A DNA stretch of 64,000 bases from an uncultured Aquimarina sp. (GTDB taxonomy: Bacteria; Bacteroidota; Bacteroidia; Flavobacteriales; Flavobacteriaceae): contig NZ_CANLYD010000013.1 of NCBI RefSeq assembly GCF_947495315.1, forward strand, positions 1-64,000, read 5' to 3'. Shown in pieces: positions 62,985-64,000 of this stretch. Position numbers and translations under genes: made by a program. The notes beneath the pieces were generated by a model. It saw only the letters and a program-made list of their open reading frames with translations. It had not been told where the DNA came from and made no database searches. Positions within the stretch are counted from its first letter, which is position 1. Every line of letters begins with the position of its first letter.

Positions 62985-63644
62985 TTATTTTTTTAAAGTG
63001 TTAATAATTTCCGAGACTTCTACGCGATTTCTGTAGTCGCCACCTAAAGATTTTGCAAAAGAAATAGTAGTGTCTTTTTCTATAATGAAAACAGCAGGAA
63101 TTGGTAATTCTCTGGAATCATCTGAGTAATGAGCGTCAAAATCGAATCCAAGTTCTGTCATTGTATCGACAGGTGCATCGGCATTTGTAAAAACAGTTGT
63201 ATACTTTCTGGCAACAATATTTCCGTTATCACTCAAAACCTCAAAATCCAGTTCATTTTTTTCTTTTACGTTCAATGATTCATCAGGTATCTGTGGTGAT
63301 ATAGCCACTAATTCCGCTCCCAAAGCTTGAATTTCGGATAATGAATTTTGATAGTGTGCAAGTTGAAGATTGCAATACGGACACCAAGAACCTCTATAAA
63401 AAGTAAGAACAACTTTTCCTTTTCTCAGTAAATCTGAAAGTCTAATGGTTTTGTTCGTTGCATTCGAAAGAGAAAAATCTGGTGCTTTTTCACCAACTTC
63501 TAGTTTTAGAATTGATTTATGATTTAATTGCAGATTTTCTGCGTCCTTGTCAAAAACATTAAGTGCATCTTTAGGAAGCATCGTTCCTAAATTTGTACGC
63601 AGCCCTTTTAAGTTTTCTTGATAAGAATTTGTCTCAGTGTTCAT
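62985..63644 (-). CDS. AhpC/TSA-family peroxiredoxin-like protein
   Basis: 219 residues. A thioredoxin fold with the active-site region VLTFYRGSWCPYCNLQLAHY, where the CPYC pair replaces the single peroxidatic Cys of classic AhpC. The N-terminal 50 residues are extra. Members of this PRX-like group reduce peroxides or act as thiol oxidoreductases. It is in an operon with the SDR gene. Confidence 0.87.
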   Translation of the reverse strand: MNTETNSYQENLKGLRTNLGTMLPKDALNVFDKDAENLQLNHKSILKLEVGEKAPDFSLSNATNKTIRLSDLLRKGKVVLTFYRGSWCPYCNLQLAHYQNSLSEIQALGAELVAISPQIPDESLNVKEKNELDFEVLSDNGNIVARKYTTVFTNADAPVDTMTELGFDFDAHYSDDSRELPIPAVFIIEKDTTISFAKSLGGDYRNRVEVSEIINTLKK

Positions 63645-63744
63645 TTTACTTTGTTTTTAGATGAAGTCAAAATTGACTTTACAAAGTTGTGGTAATGCGC
63701 CACCTTAAAAAATGAACTGGATTAGGAAATTATCTTGAACTAGT

Positions 63745-64000
63745 TCAAGATTTTGTTGTGAGACGTTTACGTATTTTGCTTAAAAACTCTGGTGACATTC
63801 CTAGATATGAAGCTAAAGTATATTGAGGTACTCTTTGCACAATGGAAGGATATAGATTAAAAAACTCTAAGTATCGTTCTTCAGCAGACTTACCGAGATT
63901 GGATAAAACTCTTCGCTGAGAAAAGGCGAATGACTTTTGTGCAACCAATCTAAAAAAACGTTCGAATTTTGGATTTTTATAACAAAGATTCTCAACATCT
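63745..64000 (-). CDS. Crp/Fnr-family transcriptional regulator, C-terminal part
   Basis: The frame is open to the end of the window, so the N-terminal cyclic-nucleotide-binding domain lies beyond it. The visible 84 residues carry the linker helix SAEERYLEFFNLYPSIVQRV and the HTH TLASYLGMSPEFLSKIRKR. These match the Bacteroidota Crp/Fnr type. It lies 100 bases upstream of the peroxiredoxin-like/SDR pair on the same strand, and may control it. Confidence 0.88.
   Translation of the reverse strand, partial: DVENLCYKNPKFERFFRLVAQKSFAFSQRRVLSNLGKSAEERYLEFFNLYPSIVQRVPQYTLASYLGMSPEFLSKIRKRLTTKS

Noticed and set aside
1..64000. tRNA, rRNA, CRISPR arrays, integrases and IS transposases
   Set aside because: Read for T-loop motifs, regular spaced repeats and transposase motifs; none found in this window.

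Overview
This window reads as a marine, gliding-type Bacteroidota chromosome, most likely family Flavobacteriaceae. The evidence is an AT-rich sequence, a SusD-type lipoprotein, TAnnTTTG promoter -7 boxes, almost no Shine-Dalgarno sites, many SPII lipoproteins with Cys-start mature ends, LytS/LytTR two-component pairs, and a PLP-enzyme pair that looks like sulfonolipid (capnine) biosynthesis. A genus such as Aquimarina would fit, but the sequence alone does not prove it. No rRNA, tRNA, CRISPR array, integrase or transposase was seen, so this is mainly core chromosome with some accessory patches.

Layout. 0-2.8 kb: the 3' end of a susD-like gene with a decayed second susD tail, a GNAT-like protein, and a small leader-type Cys-rich secreted peptide. 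2.9-7.5 kb (minus strand): a putative capnine pair and oligopeptidase B. 7.6-14.8 kb: YbaB, an OmpA protein with PAxY/F repeats, YegP, threonine aldolase, a zinc metalloprotease, prfB with a programmed +1 frameshift, and ArsC. 14.9-18.9 kb: an operon of an orphan TraO-like protein and an Ig-repeat lipoprotein, a start-codon-dead TonB-receptor remnant and a 58-residue membrane protein. 19-21 kb: fumC, then two unannotated tandem paralogous 28-codon genes on the minus strand with their own promoter, hairpins and terminator. 21-28.6 kb: GH18 lipoprotein, AraC regulator, GNAT, a methionine gamma-lyase-type enzyme divergent from an Lrp regulator, an MFS transporter, holA and an HsdR-N protein.

28.7-36 kb: glycosyltransferase 2, OmpA lipoprotein, DUF3108 protein, and a secreted GH13 amylase divergent from a LytS/LytTR pair, with three copies of a decamer in the shared intergenic region. 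36-46.3 kb: AraC regulator, Sua5/TsaC, DEAD-box helicase, a membrane protein, a YdjM-type protein, a complete subclass B1 metallo-beta-lactamase-like protein, an ABC exporter, and metE behind a cobalamin riboswitch. 46.7-53.3 kb: CDGSH protein, REP-like palindromic element, class C beta-lactamase-like hydrolase, TolQ-like protein divergent from a second LytS/LytTR pair, and lpdA. 53.5-64 kb: an accessory-looking stretch with a beta-helix lipoprotein, an HNH protein, gene fragments, two secreted leucine-rich-repeat proteins, a CPBP protease, GNAT, lspA, an AhpD-like protein, an SDR, a peroxiredoxin-like protein and the C-terminal part of a Crp/Fnr regulator.

The strongest candidates for something undescribed are the paired 28-residue peptide genes near 20.5-20.95 kb, the WAP/knottin-patterned secreted peptide at 2.6 kb, and the amylase/LytTR operator arrangement near 33.9-34.04 kb.
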